Assembly (NCBI GenBank): GCA_963724195.1
Contig: CAVRTQ010000018.1
Span: 186,001-250,000 of the forward strand
Reading direction: 5' to 3'
Source: Solirubrobacter sp963724195
Lineage (GTDB): Bacteria > Actinomycetota > Thermoleophilia > Solirubrobacterales > Solirubrobacteraceae
Length of the DNA: 64,000 nt
In this document: piece after piece, positions 37,473 through 46,765 of the stretch
How positions within the stretch are numbered: the first letter of the stretch is position 1
Layout of the letters: each line of letters opens with the position of its first letter
Translations under genes and position numbers: made by a program
Notes under the pieces: model-generated
Database searches by the model: none
What the model was told of the DNA's origin: nothing
What the model saw: the letters and a program-made list of their open reading frames with translations, nothing else

Positions 37473-40400
37473 TTGCTGCAACGCGCCTTCGTGGCCGCGG
37501 TGATCACCGCTGCCTGCGTCGCGATGAAGCTGCTGCACAGGCCGCCACCCCGCTCAGTCCCAGCGGGCTCACGGTCGACCGCCTCACCAACCCGCTCGGC
37601 CTCGCCAGCGCCCGTCCGGCGCTCGGCTGGACGCTCAGCGGCGACGGCCGCGGACGTGAGCAGTCCGCTACCAGGTCGTCGTCACCAAGGGCGACGCCAC
37701 GGTCTGGGACAGCGGCGAGGTCCGCTCCCCCGCTTCGGCGAACGTGCCCTACCAGGGCCCGCGCTGGAGTCGGCCACGCAGTACCGCTGGAAGGTCCGTG
37801 TCTGGGACGAGAGCGGAAAGCCGAGCGAGTACAGCGCCCCCGCGCAGCTCGAGACCGCGCTCCTGACCAACGCGGACTGGACCGCGAAGTGGATCGCCGC
37901 GCCCGCGGATGACCTGAACCTGAGCGGCGCGCGCTGGATCTGGCACGAGGACGGCACGCAGAACATGCCGGCCCTCACGCGCTACCTGCGCACCTCGTTC
38001 ACGCTCGCGAGCGCGCCGAGCAGCGCGCGCCTGCTGTTCACGGTCGACGACGAGGCCGCCATCTACGTCAACGGCACGCTCGTCGCCGACACCAAGGCAC
38101 TCAGAGACAACGACGAGAACGCCTGGCAGAAGGCGCAGATCGTGGAGGTCGCGCTGTAAGGCGGGCACGAACACGATCGCCGTCCAGGCCAAGAACCGCC
38201 TCAACGGCAACGGCGGCGCCACGCCGGGCGCCTTCATCGCTCGCCTACAGGCCGACGGCGCGACGGTGGCGACGAGCTGGAAGTCGAGCGCGACCGGCCC
38301 TGCCGGCTGGGAGCAGCGCGCGTTCGACGACTCCGCGTGGCAGGCGGCCGCGAGCTCGCCACCTACGGCTCCGGCCGTGGGGCGGCAACGTCACGCTCCC
38401 GAGCCAGCCGAGCCCGTACCTGCGCAAGGACTTCACGGCCGGCGCGAACATCGCGCAGGCGCGCCTGTACGTCTCCGCGCTAGGCCTGTACGAGGTCTCG
38501 ATCAACGGCGAGAAGGTGGGCGACCACGTGCTCACGCCGGGCTGGACGGAGTACACCAAGCGCGTACCGGCTCAGACCTACGACGTGACGAACCTCATCA
38601 AGCAAGGAGAGAACGCAATCGGGGCGATACTCGGCGAGGGCTACTACGCCGGCCGCCTCCAGGGCGGCCGCAAGTGGGGCACGAACACGGCGCTGATCGC
38701 CCAGCTGAAGATCACCTACGCCGATGGCACCTCGACGCGCGTGAACACCGACGACACGTGGCAGGTCGGCACCGGCGGCCTGCGCGCTTCGAGCATCTAC
38801 GACGGCGAGAGCTACGACGCTCGTCTGGACCGCGCGGGCTGGAACCAGCCCGGCTTCAGCGGCGGCTGGAGAAACGCAGTAGTGCGTGAGGAGACGATGA
38901 CGCTCGAGCCCGACAAGAGCCCGCAGATCAAGGTCATCAAGACGCTCCAGCCGAAGACGGTCACCGAGCCCAAGCCCGGCACCACGGTCTATGACCTCGG
39001 CCAGAACTTCGCCGGCTGGGCGAGGATCACCGCCACGGGCGCCGCGGGCACGCAGGTGAAGCTGCGCTTCGGCGAGATCCTCAACGCCGACGGCACGGTC
39101 TACACCACCAACCTGCGCTCCGCCAGCAGACGGACACGTACACGCTGAAAGGCACAGGCACGGCGGAGACGTACGAGGCGCGCTTCACCTACCACGGCTT
39201 CCGCTACGTCGAGGTCACCGGCGCCAAGCCGGACACGCTCGAAGGCCGCGTCGTCACGTCCGACCTCCCCGAGTTCGGCACTTCACGTCCGACAACGCGC
39301 TCGTGAACCAGATCCAGAGCGCGATCCGCTGGGGCCAGTGGTCGAACTTCCTGGCCGTCCCGACCGACGCGTCCCAGCGCGACGAGCGCCTCGGCTGGAC
39401 CGGCGACATCCAGGCGTTCGCCACCACCGGCACGTTCAACGGCGACGCGAGCAACTACCTCGGCCAGCTGGCTGCAGACGCTGCGTGACAGCCAGTCGGC
39501 CAACGGCGCGTTCCCGGACGTCGCGCCAGTCACGTGCTGCGGCGACGGCGTCGCGGGCTGGGGGACGCGGGCACGGTCGTCCCGTTCGCGCTCTACAAGC
39601 GCTACGGCGACCCGCGCATCCTGCGCGAGAACTACGACGCGATGGAGCGCTGGATCGCCTACCTGCAGGCGAACAGCAGCAACCTGATCCGCCCCAACAG
39701 CGGCTACGGCGACTGGCTCGCGACCGGACAACACGGCGCAGGACCTGATCGGCACGGCGTTCTTCGCGTACTCGACCGACCTCGTCCGCCAGGCGGCGAC
39801 GATCCTCGGCGAGGACGCCGACGCGGCGTCGCTACGCGTCCCTCTACGCCCAGATCAAGTCCGCCTTCGCGAACCGCTGGGTGCGCGCGGACGGCACGGT
39901 CGGCTCCGGCAGCCAGACGAGCTACGTGCTCGCGCTGAAGTTCGGGCTCGTGCCGGACAACCTGAAGACCGCGGCCTTCAACCGCCTCGCGGACGACGTG
40001 GCCAGCCGCGGGAACCACCTCTCCACCGGCTTCCTCGGCACGCCGTTCCTGCTCAACGTGCTGGAGGACGGCGGCCGCGCCGACCTCGCGCACAAGCTCC
40101 TCGTGCAGGACTCCTACCCGAGCTGGGGCTACATGCTCAGCCGCGGCGGGACGACGATCTGGGAGCGCTGGGACGGCATCCGCCCAGACGGCTCGCTGCA
40201 GGACGCGGGCATGAACTCGTTCAACCACTTCGGGCTGGGGTCGATCGGCGATTGGCTCTACGACGAGGTCGGCGGCCTCGCGCCGCTGGAGCCGGGCTAC
40301 AAGAAGCAGCTCGTGGCGCCCTCCACGGGAGAGCTGGGTGCCGCCTCCTACGCGGTGATGACGGCCTAAGGAAAGGCGAAGACCGCGTGGTCCAAGGAAG

Positions 40401-41023
40401 CCGAGGGCCGGCTGACGATCGACGTCGACGTCGCCGATCAACACCCGCGCCGAGGTGCGCGTGCCGCTCAAGGACGGCCAGGTGGTGTTCGAGAGCGGCA
40501 AGCCCGCGGCCGAGCAGCCAGGCGTGGTCCACAAGGGCACGGCGAACGGCGTCGCCACCTACGAGGTCGGCTCGGGCAGCTACCGCTTCCTGGCGGCGGT
40601 CAGCAATGCCACGAGCGTCAACACGAACGTGAACGCCAACGTGCCCGCGACGCTGGCGCTCTCGGTCGGCAACGCGTCGCTGGGTGCGCTCACGCCCGGC
40701 GTTGCCCGCACGTACACGGGTGCAGAGCACGGCGACCGTCACCTCGACGGCCGGCGACGCCGCGCTGTCCGTGTTCGACGCCGAGCGCGACCGCGACGGG
40801 CAAGCTCGTGAACGGCTCGTTCGCGCTCGCGCAGCCGCTGCAGGTGGACGGCAAGGCGGTCGGCGGGTCGAGCAAACCCACGCCGCTGCACGCCTGGATC
40901 GGGCCGGTGAGCAACGGCGCGAAAGCGCTCGCGTTCTCGCAGACCGTCGGCGCCGACGAGGGCCTGCGGACCGGCAGCTACGGCAAGACGCTGACGTTCA
41001 CGCTGAGCACTACGTCGCCGTAG
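37473..41023 (+). CDS. Secreted GH78 alpha-L-rhamnosidase with C-terminal LSTTSP domain, heavily frameshifted
   Basis: About 1,175 residues when frames are joined. TTG is preceded by AGGAGGAGAGAGGA and a signal peptide (LLQRAFVAAVITAACVAM). Then come a beta-sandwich domain (QYRWKVRVWDESGKPSEYS), a second one (FTVDDEAAIYVNGTLVADT), the Bac_rhamnosid domain (RLYVSALGLYEVSINGEKVG-like) and the (alpha/alpha)6 barrel with DERLGWTGDIQAFATTGTFN, CGDGVAGWGDAGTVVPF and TTIWERWDG carrying the acidic catalytic residues. The last ~130 residues form the same domain as in the phosphatase at 58.4-60.2 kb. Fifteen or more one-base shifts occur between 37540 and 40800, the densest stretch in the window. It removes terminal rhamnose from glycans outside the cell. 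Confidence 0.85.
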
Positions 41024-41436
41024 ATCGAGCGGATCTCCGCCTTGGCCACGAAGTGCGTGGCCAAGGCGTCCCGCTCCGTGAACGAGAGCACGTGGATCCA
41101 GGCCGTGAAGCGGCCGTCGAACGTCCCGTGCAGCTCGATCGGCGCCGGACCGGAGGGATCGCGGTACCCGTCCCACGATTCCTCCGCCGCGCGCCAGTCC
41201 ACCTCCCACCCGCCGAGCACGCGCGGATAGAGCCCGAGCGTCTCCTCCTGCGGCGTGAGGTCCAGCCGGAACAGGCCGGGAGCGAGCAGGATCGCCGCCC
41301 GCGCGCCGAACTCGACGAGCCGCGAGGCCGTGATCAGCAGCCCGCCGTCGTCCAGAGCACACGCCAGCTGACCCAGCGCGGCGCCCTCCGCTGCGGCTCG
41401 GTCCGGACTCAGCAGCTCAGCCGCAGCGCGATCCAC
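40978..41436 (-). CDS. Hypothetical protein overlapping the methyltransferase gene
   Basis: About 152 residues from a GTG lying inside the 3' end of the PrmA-like gene. Sensible protein-like parts are LACALDDGGLLITASRLVEFG, LFRLDLTPQEETLGLYPR and GTFDGRFTAWIHVLSFTERDALATHF, with a hydrophobic-polar pattern that fits a beta-rich fold. I do not recognise it. It overlaps genes at both ends, which is a warning, but the internal region 41024-41408 has no better explanation. Confidence 0.45.
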   Translation of the reverse strand: MDRAAAELLSPDRAAAEGAALGQLACALDDGGLLITASRLVEFGARAAILLAPGLFRLDLTPQEETLGLYPRVLGGWEVDWRAAEESWDGYRDPSGPAPIELHGTFDGRFTAWIHVLSFTERDALATHFVAKAEIRSIYGDVVLSVNVSVLP

Positions 41437-42161
41437 TCGTCCTCCGTTCCCAGCCCCTGCGCGACGGAGAAACCCGCTGCCTCGTAGCCCTTGACCACGT
41501 CGGGCATCTCGTCGGTGACGATCCCGGACACGATCACGTGGCGGACGCTCGCATCCACCGCCGCGGCCACCCGCTCGTGCACGGGCGGCGGCGCGTTCAC
41601 CAGCAAGACGGTCGCGAGCGGGATGTCGTCGACCGCGAGATCGCTCACCGCGACGTCGACGGACACCCCGTTGCGCTCCACGTTCTCGCGCGCGACCTCG
41701 ATCGCCACCGGCACGCGGTCGACGCCCACGACCGGCGCCCAGCCGAGCTTCGCGGCCACGATCGCGAGCGTGCCCACGCCGCAGCCGAGGTCGGCGACGC
41801 TCCCGCCCGGCTCGAGCTCCAGCAGCAGCGCGACGCACATCTGCGTCGTCGGGTGTGAGCCCGAGCCGAACGCGCTCCCGCGCCGCTCCACCACGACCTC
41901 GATCGGCGCGTCGGTCTCGCGATCGAACGGGGAGCGGATCCCGACGACGCCGCCGATCACGACGCCCGCCCCCATCTTGCGCTGCTTCCAGTCCGCCGGC
42001 ACCTCGTCCACGACGCCGCCCGTGAGTTCGAGCACGCCGTCGGGAAAGGGCGCGCCGGAGTAGGCCGCGTACGCGTCGCCGTCCTCGCGCACACCGCCGG
42101 GCAGGAGCGGGAGGACGGCGTCGAGCAGGTCCTCGTCGCCGCTGAAGGTGAGCCGGTACAT
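41409..42161 (-). CDS. PrmA-like (ribosomal protein L11) methyltransferase
   Basis: 250 residues. GSAFGSGSHPTTQMCVALLLE is the PrmA substrate/SAM entry motif, SVADLGCGVGTLAIVAAKLG is SAM motif I, VVGVDRVPVAIEVARENVERNG motif II, and the NPPY-type motif is changed to NAPPPVHE. PrmA trimethylates L11; the altered NPPY-like motif leaves room for another substrate. The ATG overlaps the TGA of the TetR gene by one base, an uncommon partner for a methyltransferase and perhaps a chance fusion of transcripts. Confidence 0.75.
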   Translation of the reverse strand: MYRLTFSGDEDLLDAVLPLLPGGVREDGDAYAAYSGAPFPDGVLELTGGVVDEVPADWKQRKMGAGVVIGGVVGIRSPFDRETDAPIEVVVERRGSAFGSGSHPTTQMCVALLLELEPGGSVADLGCGVGTLAIVAAKLGWAPVVGVDRVPVAIEVARENVERNGVSVDVAVSDLAVDDIPLATVLLVNAPPPVHERVAAAVDASVRHVIVSGIVTDEMPDVVKGYEAAGFSVAQGLGTEDEWIALRLSC

Positions 42162-42778
42162 CAGGCGCCGAAGCCTGCCAGACCGCGCTCGAGGCGGGAG
42201 TACACCCGCCTCGTCTCCAGCCGGAGCTCGGCCGCGACGGTGAGCGGATGCTCGCCCGCGAGCAGGCGCTTCATCGCGGCGCGGAAGATCATCCGGTGCG
42301 CCCACGCGAGCGAGCGGACGGCCGTCGCCGCGACGAGGTCGTAGTCCTCGCTGACGGCGACGGTGAGCTCGTGCGCCTCACGTTCCCAGTAGGTGAGCAG
42401 CCGGGCCTGCAGCGCCGCGCTCCCCCGCACCACCCGCGGCACCGTCATCAGCGCCTCGACCTGCCCGGACTCGATCTGATCCAGCCAGGCCAGCGTCTCC
42501 GCCTCGAAGAGCTGCGAGAGCGAGACGCCGGGCGCGCGCGTGCGGATCGCCTCCACCTGCGCCGCGAGCCGGTCCTCGGAGCGGAAGAAGACGAGGTCCT
42601 CCTTGGTCGCGAAGTAGTTGAACACCGTCTTCTCGGACACGTCCACGGCGCGCGCGACGTCGGCCACGGTCACCGCGTCGAACCCGTGCTCGAGAAACAG
42701 CTCCATCGCCGTCGCGGCGATCGATTCCCGGGTCTCCCGCTTCTTGCGCTCGCGCAGTCCTTCCATGAGAGCGCTCAT
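42161..42778 (-). CDS. TetR-family repressor
   Basis: 205 residues. The helix-turn-helix is IAATAMELFLEHGFDAVTVADVARAVDVSEKTVFNYFATKEDLVF, a textbook TetR N-terminus. The remaining part is the helical ligand and dimer domain. It is divergent from the ABC exporter genes with only 37 bp between start codons, and this space is filled by two tandem near-identical sites, so it almost certainly controls itself and the exporter. Confidence 0.92.
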   Translation of the reverse strand: MSALMEGLRERKKRETRESIAATAMELFLEHGFDAVTVADVARAVDVSEKTVFNYFATKEDLVFFRSEDRLAAQVEAIRTRAPGVSLSQLFEAETLAWLDQIESGQVEALMTVPRVVRGSAALQARLLTYWEREAHELTVAVSEDYDLVAATAVRSLAWAHRMIFRAAMKRLLAGEHPLTVAAELRLETRRVYSRLERGLAGFGA

Positions 42779-42815
42779 TGTACTTCGCTTACAGTCACTG
42801 TACTTTTACAGTCAC
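42779..42815. promoter_or_regulatory. Tandem operator between TetR and ABC exporter
   Basis: Two adjoining copies, TGTACTTCGCTTACAGTCAC and TGTACTTTTACAGTCAC, fill the whole gap between the divergent start codons. Each holds a TGTA...TACA/ACAG-type symmetry, and ACAGTCACTGT (42791-42801) is a perfect palindrome across their junction. No Shine-Dalgarno site fits beside the ABC ATG, so leaderless transcripts starting within the operator are likely. Confidence 0.8.
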
Positions 42816-43775
42816 ATGATCGAAGTCAACGGACCTGCGGAAAGTCGTTCGGGGACGTGGAAGCCGTCCGCGGCGTCTCCTTCTCGGTCGCGCCGGGCGA
42901 GGTGTTCGGATTCCTGGGTCCGAACGGCGCCGGCAAGACGACCACCATCAACATGCTGTGCACGCTCGCGAAGCCCACGGGCGGGAGCGCGACCGTCGCC
43001 GGCCACGACGTGGCGCGCGAACGCGACGACGTCCGCCGCCACATCGGGCTGGTGTTCCAGGACCCCACGGTCGACGGGTACCTGACCGCCGCGCAGAACC
43101 TGAAGCTCCACGCCGAGCTCTACGGCGTGCCGTCCGACCTCGTCGCGCCGCGGATGCGGCAGGTGCTGCGAGATGGTCGGGCTCGACGACCGCCGCGACG
43201 CCGAGGTCAAGACGTTCAGCGGCGGGATGCGGCGGCGGCTGGAGATCGCGCGCGGGCTCATGCACTCGCCGCGCGTGCTGTTCCTCGACGAGCCGACGAT
43301 CGGGCTGGACCCGCAGACGCGCGCGTCGATCTGGCGCTACATCCACGAACTCCGCGAGCGGGAGGAGATCACGATCTTCATGACCACGCACTACATGGAC
43401 GAGGCCGAGTTCTGCGACCGGATCGCGATCATGGACCAGGGCGAGATCGTCGCGCTGGACACGCCCGCGGCGCTCAAGGCGCAGGTCGGCGCGGACCGGA
43501 TCAAGATCGAGACCGAGGACGACGACGCGGCGCTGGAAGCGCTGCGCGGGTACGACGCCACCCGCTCGGAGGGCGGGATCGCGTTCTACGTGGACAACGG
43601 CGCGCAGTTCGTCCCACAGCTGTTCGCGGAGCTCGAGGTGCCGATCACGTCCGTCAGCGTCTCGCGGCCCAGCCTCGACGACGTGTTCATGTCCTTCACC
43701 GGCAAGACGATCCGGGACGCGGAGGCCGCGCCGAACGCGAACCGCATGATCATGCGGATGATGGCGGGCCGATGA
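42816..43775 (+). CDS. ABC exporter ATP-binding protein (DrrA-like), three frameshifts
   Basis: About 318 residues when corrected. Walker A is FGFLGPNGAGKTTTINML, the signature FSGGMRRRLEIARGLMH, Walker B VLFLDEPTIGLD, and the switch His lies in FMTTHYMDEAEFCDRI. The C-terminal part (LDDVFMSFTGKTIRD) is typical of DrrA-type drug-export ATPases. Two extra bases within the first 45 bases and one near 43167 break the frame; together they sum to three. The stop overlaps the permease start (ATGA). Confidence 0.88.
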
Positions 43776-44563
43776 GCACCTTCGACATCGTCCGCGTCCG
43801 GGTGCCCGAGCGCAGCTACCGCAACGAGCTGCGCGCGATCAAGATCGTCTGGACGCGGGAGCTCATCCGCTTCCGCAAGGACCGGCTCGGCATCGTCACG
43901 TCACTCGTCCAGCCGCTGCTGTTCCTGTTCGCGCTCGGCGCCGGGCTGAACCTGACGACGTTCATCTTCCCCGGCATCCTGTGCATGTCGGTGATGTTCA
44001 CCGCGATCTTCAACGCGGCCTCGATCGTGTGGGACCGCGAGTTCGGCTTCCTGCGCGAGATGCTGGTCGCGCCGGTGCGCCGCTCGTCGATCGTGATCGG
44101 CAAGTGCCTCGGCGGCGCGACGGTCGCGAGCCTCCAGGGCGTGATCCTGATCGTGCTGATGCCGCTCGTCGACGTGCCGTACAGCCTGGTCGTGATCCTC
44201 GGGGCGTTCGGGCTGATGCTGTTGCTCGCCTTCGCCATGAGCGCCTTCGGCCTGATGCTCGCCGCGCGCGTGAAGCAGATGCAGTCGTTCATGCGCCTGT
44301 CGCAGATGATCGTGATGCCGTTGTTCTTCCTCTCGGGCGCGCTGTTCCCGGTGGCCGACCTGCCCGATTGGCTCGCCGTCCTGAACCGGCTGGACCCGAT
44401 CACCTACGCCGTCGATCCGATGCGCAAGCTGATCCTCGACGACGTCGTGGGCGTGACGTGGTTCGGCTGGCCGGTGCCGAGCGGGCTCGAGGTGCTGATG
44501 GTGGCCACGTTGGGGCTGCTCATGCTCGCGATCGCGGTCTGGGAGTTCTCCGACACGGAGTAG
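43772..44563 (+). CDS. ABC-2 type permease (DrrB-like)
   Basis: 263 residues with six hydrophobic helices and the ABC-2 signature in the form FLREMLVAPVRRSSIVIGKCLGGATVASLQGVI, followed by MRLSQMIVMPLFFLSGALFPV. With the ATPase it forms a drug- or lipid-exporting complex in the inner membrane. The gene is intact, in contrast to its partner. The TetR repressor and tandem operator upstream imply induction by the exported compound. Confidence 0.9.
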   Translation: MSTFDIVRVRVPERSYRNELRAIKIVWTRELIRFRKDRLGIVTSLVQPLLFLFALGAGLNLTTFIFPGILCMSVMFTAIFNAASIVWDREFGFLREMLVAPVRRSSIVIGKCLGGATVASLQGVILIVLMPLVDVPYSLVVILGAFGLMLLLAFAMSAFGLMLAARVKQMQSFMRLSQMIVMPLFFLSGALFPVADLPDWLAVLNRLDPITYAVDPMRKLILDDVVGVTWFGWPVPSGLEVLMVATLGLLMLAIAVWEFSDTE

Positions 44564-44568
44564 CTCGT

Positions 44569-44588
44569 ATATACCTTCTGCGGTATAT
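44569..44588 (+). promoter_or_regulatory. Inverted repeat operator of the ArsR-SRPBCC unit
   Basis: ATATACC and GGTATAT, seven perfect bases each, are separated by TTCTGC. The right arm contains TATATT, a likely -10 box, so a bound regulator would block transcription. It lies eight bases before the ArsR start and is an AT-rich island in GC-rich DNA. Confidence 0.7.
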
Positions 44589-44596
44589 TCACTCGC

Positions 44597-44908
44597 ATGC
44601 TGTCGACGTTCGAGGTGCTCTCGCTGCCCGCGCGGCGCGAGATCATCGAGCAGCTGCGGGCCGGACCGAGCTCCGTGAGCGACCTGTCGGACGCGCTCGG
44701 GCTGAGCCAGCCGATCACGTCCAAGCACCTGCGCGTGCTGCGGGACGCCGGGTTCGTGAGCGTGCGGCCCGACGCGCAGCGCCGCTGGTACGAGCTGCGG
44801 GCCGAGCCGTTCGTCGAGGTGGCGCAGTGGCTCGAGCCCTACCGCTGGATGTGGGAGGACCGGCTCGACCGGCTCGGCCGATACCTGGATGAGGAGGCTT
44901 CGCAATGA
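44597..44908 (+). CDS. ArsR-family regulator (SRPBCC-linked type)
   Basis: 103 residues forming one winged helix: LSLPARREIIEQLRAGPSSVSDLSDALGLSQPITSKHLRVLRDAGFVSVR. No Cys or His cluster of metal sensors is present, and the C-terminal WLEPYRWMWEDRLDRLGRYL matches the ArsR group that is paired with AHSA1/SRPBCC proteins. The stop overlaps the next start (ATGA). It probably represses this two-gene unit from the inverted repeat just upstream. Confidence 0.9.
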   Translation: MLSTFEVLSLPARREIIEQLRAGPSSVSDLSDALGLSQPITSKHLRVLRDAGFVSVRPDAQRRWYELRAEPFVEVAQWLEPYRWMWEDRLDRLGRYLDEEASQ

Positions 44909-45588
44909 CCGATCCTGTGCTGAAGGGCGACGCGATCCGGGTGCAGCGACGCTACGACCACCCGATCGAGCGGGTCTGGGACGCCGTGACGACGCCGGAG
45001 GGCCTCGCCGAGTGGTTCCCCGCCCCGGTCCGGTTCGAGGGCGACGTCGCCGACTTCGGTGACGAGAAGGGCAAGGTGCTCGCGTTCGAGCCGCCGCACC
45101 GGCTCGCGTTCACCTGGGGCGACGATCAGCTGGAGTTCGAGCTGCGGACGGAGGGTGACGGCACGGTGTTCGTGCTCACGCACACCTTCAGCGACCGCGC
45201 CGGCGCGGCGAGCTTCGCGTCCGGCTGGGAGAACTGCCTGCAGGTCCTGAGCCTGGTCCTGGCGGGGAAGCCGCTGCCGGAGCCGGACAAGTTCGAGGCG
45301 CGCCACGAGGAGCTGGTGCGGGAGTTCGGGCTCGACGAGCCGGTCGTGACCCGGGGCGACAACGGCTGGAGCGTGCGGATCGAACGGCAGCTCGTCGTGC
45401 CCGCCGCGGTCGCGTGGGAGCGGCTCGCCGCCGGGCCGCTCGACGTGCCGAACGTGCTGGTCAAGCTCGGCGACGGGACCGGCCACGGCGCGCGGCTCGT
45501 CGTCGCGGTCAACGGCTCGGAGGCGCAGGCACTGGAACCGGCGACGGCGTGGGTGCGCGCCGCGGTCGCACGAGCAGCAGCGGGGTGA
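44905..45588 (+). CDS. SRPBCC (AHSA1-like) protein
   Basis: 227 residues. The first 150 form a START-like hydrophobic cavity domain: YDHPIERVWDAVTTPEGLAEWFPAPVRFE, FEPPHRLAFTWGDD, FVLTHTFSDRAGAASFASGWENCL. A second, partial domain follows (VRIERQLVVPAAVAWERLAAG). Such proteins bind small hydrophobic ligands or act with the ArsR partner as a sensing pair; no enzymatic motif is visible. The 3' end overlaps the last 80 bases of the convergent MFS frame. Confidence 0.85.
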   Translation: MTDPVLKGDAIRVQRRYDHPIERVWDAVTTPEGLAEWFPAPVRFEGDVADFGDEKGKVLAFEPPHRLAFTWGDDQLEFELRTEGDGTVFVLTHTFSDRAGAASFASGWENCLQVLSLVLAGKPLPEPDKFEARHEELVREFGLDEPVVTRGDNGWSVRIERQLVVPAAVAWERLAAGPLDVPNVLVKLGDGTGHGARLVVAVNGSEAQALEPATAWVRAAVARAAAG

Positions 45589-46765
45589 GCAGCAGCAGCG
45601 CGCCGGCGGCGGCGACCGCCTCCCGCAGGCCGATGACCGCGGCGAGCACGCCCCACGCCGCGGTGAGCGCGGCGATCGTGAGGTTGCTGGTGACGTTCCA
45701 CGCCGCGAGCGTGCGGGCGACGCGGTCGTCGGGCGTGAGCTGCAGCCGGCGCGTCACGTAGAGCGGGTTGAACACGCCGATGCTCGTGATCAGCGCGAGC
45801 TGGGTGGTGAAGACGAGCGCCAGCCCGGCCGGCCCGGGCACCACGAACGCGAGCGGGAGCGAGAAGCAGGCGCGCAGCGTCCCGGCGACCAGCATCGCGC
45901 GGCGACTCGACCAGCGGCGGGAGAGCCGCGCGCCGATGATCCCGCCGACGCACGGCGGACCGAACGCGAGCGCGTACTCCAGCGGCGAGAAGCCGAGCTC
46001 GCCGAGCATCAGGACCGCCATCAGCGGCGCCGTGGCCATGATCAGCGCGTTGACGAGGACGGTGTTCAGGAACAGCGGCCGCAGCTCGGCGTCGCCGAGG
46101 ATGAACCGCCAGCCGGCCGCGACATCGGCGATGCGGGACGCGGCCGCGGCGGGGCGGGCGCCGCCGCATCCACCCCGCGCGCCTCGCCGGCCGCGGCCGC
46201 GCGGGCGGGCGCGGGCTCTTCCCCGCCGATCGCGCGCAGGCCGAGCGCCGACAGCGCGAAGCTCGCGGCGTTGGCCACGACGGTCACCGCGGGCCCGAGC
46301 AGGCCGATCGCCGCGCCACCCAGCGGCGGGCCGAGGATGGCCGCCGTCCAAGTCGTGGACTCGAAGCGGGCGTTCGCGCGCAGGAGCTCCTCCGGCGGGA
46401 CCAGCCCCTTCACGTAGGCGCCGCTCGCGGCCCGGAACGCGATCCCGCACGCGGCGACGATCACCGACACCAGCACGAGCTGCGTGAGCGTCAGCCAGTC
46501 CAGCCAGACCGCGACGGGGACGGTGAGCAGCGCGAGGCAACGCACCACGTCCATCGCGATCATCACCGGCCGCTTGTGGCGGAACTCCACCCACGGGCCG
46601 AGCGGGATCGCCACCAGCGCACCGACCGCCAGCCCCGCCGCGGCCAGCGCGGACACGGCGGCCGGGCCGACGTCCAGCACGAGGATCGCGATCAGCGGGA
46701 ACGCGTCGAACGCGAAGTACGTGCCGAAGACCGAGGCCGCATACGCGGCCCACAGCCAGCCGAAT
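45509..46765 (-). CDS. MFS transporter, one frameshift
   Basis: About 415 residues. GWLWAAYAASVFGTYFAFDAF and GALVAIPLGPWVEFRHKRPVM (loop 2-3 motif A form) lie in the first half, and WRFILGDAELRPLFLNTVLVNALI and PCVGGIIGARLSRRW in the second. The pattern is that of the MFS_3/enterobactin-exporter-like group. One base near 46140 separates the halves within an Ala/Pro-rich stretch. The start is not resolved: the frame runs into the uvrB stop without an ATG, GTG or TTG, so another shift or an overlapping start is likely. Confidence 0.75.
   Translation of the reverse strand: MRLAVGRVCGLGLRHVLRVRRVPADRDPRAGRRPGRRVRAGRGGAGGRCAGGDPARPVGGVPPQAAGDDRDGRGALPRAAHRPRRGLAGLADAHAARAGVGDRRRVRDRVPGRERRLREGAGPAGGAPARERPLRVHDLDGGHPRPAAGWRGDRPARARGDRRGQRRELRAVGARPARDRRGRARARPRGRGRRGARGGCGGARPAAAASRIADVAAGWRFILGDAELRPLFLNTVLVNALIMATAPLMAVLMLGELGFSPLEYALAFGPPCVGGIIGARLSRRWSSRRAMLVAGTLRACFSLPLAFVVPGPAGLALVFTTQLALITSIGVFNPLYVTRRLQLTPDDRVARTLAAWNVTSNLTIAALTAAWGVLAAVIGLREAVAAAGALLLLTPLLLVRPRRAPTPSPVPVPAPPSR

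Noticed and set aside
37473..41023. The rhamnosidase gene as a decayed pseudogene.
   Set aside because: Despite 15 or more frame breaks the protein sequence is well kept in every segment, with catalytic motifs intact. Real decay would also show substitutions and larger deletions.
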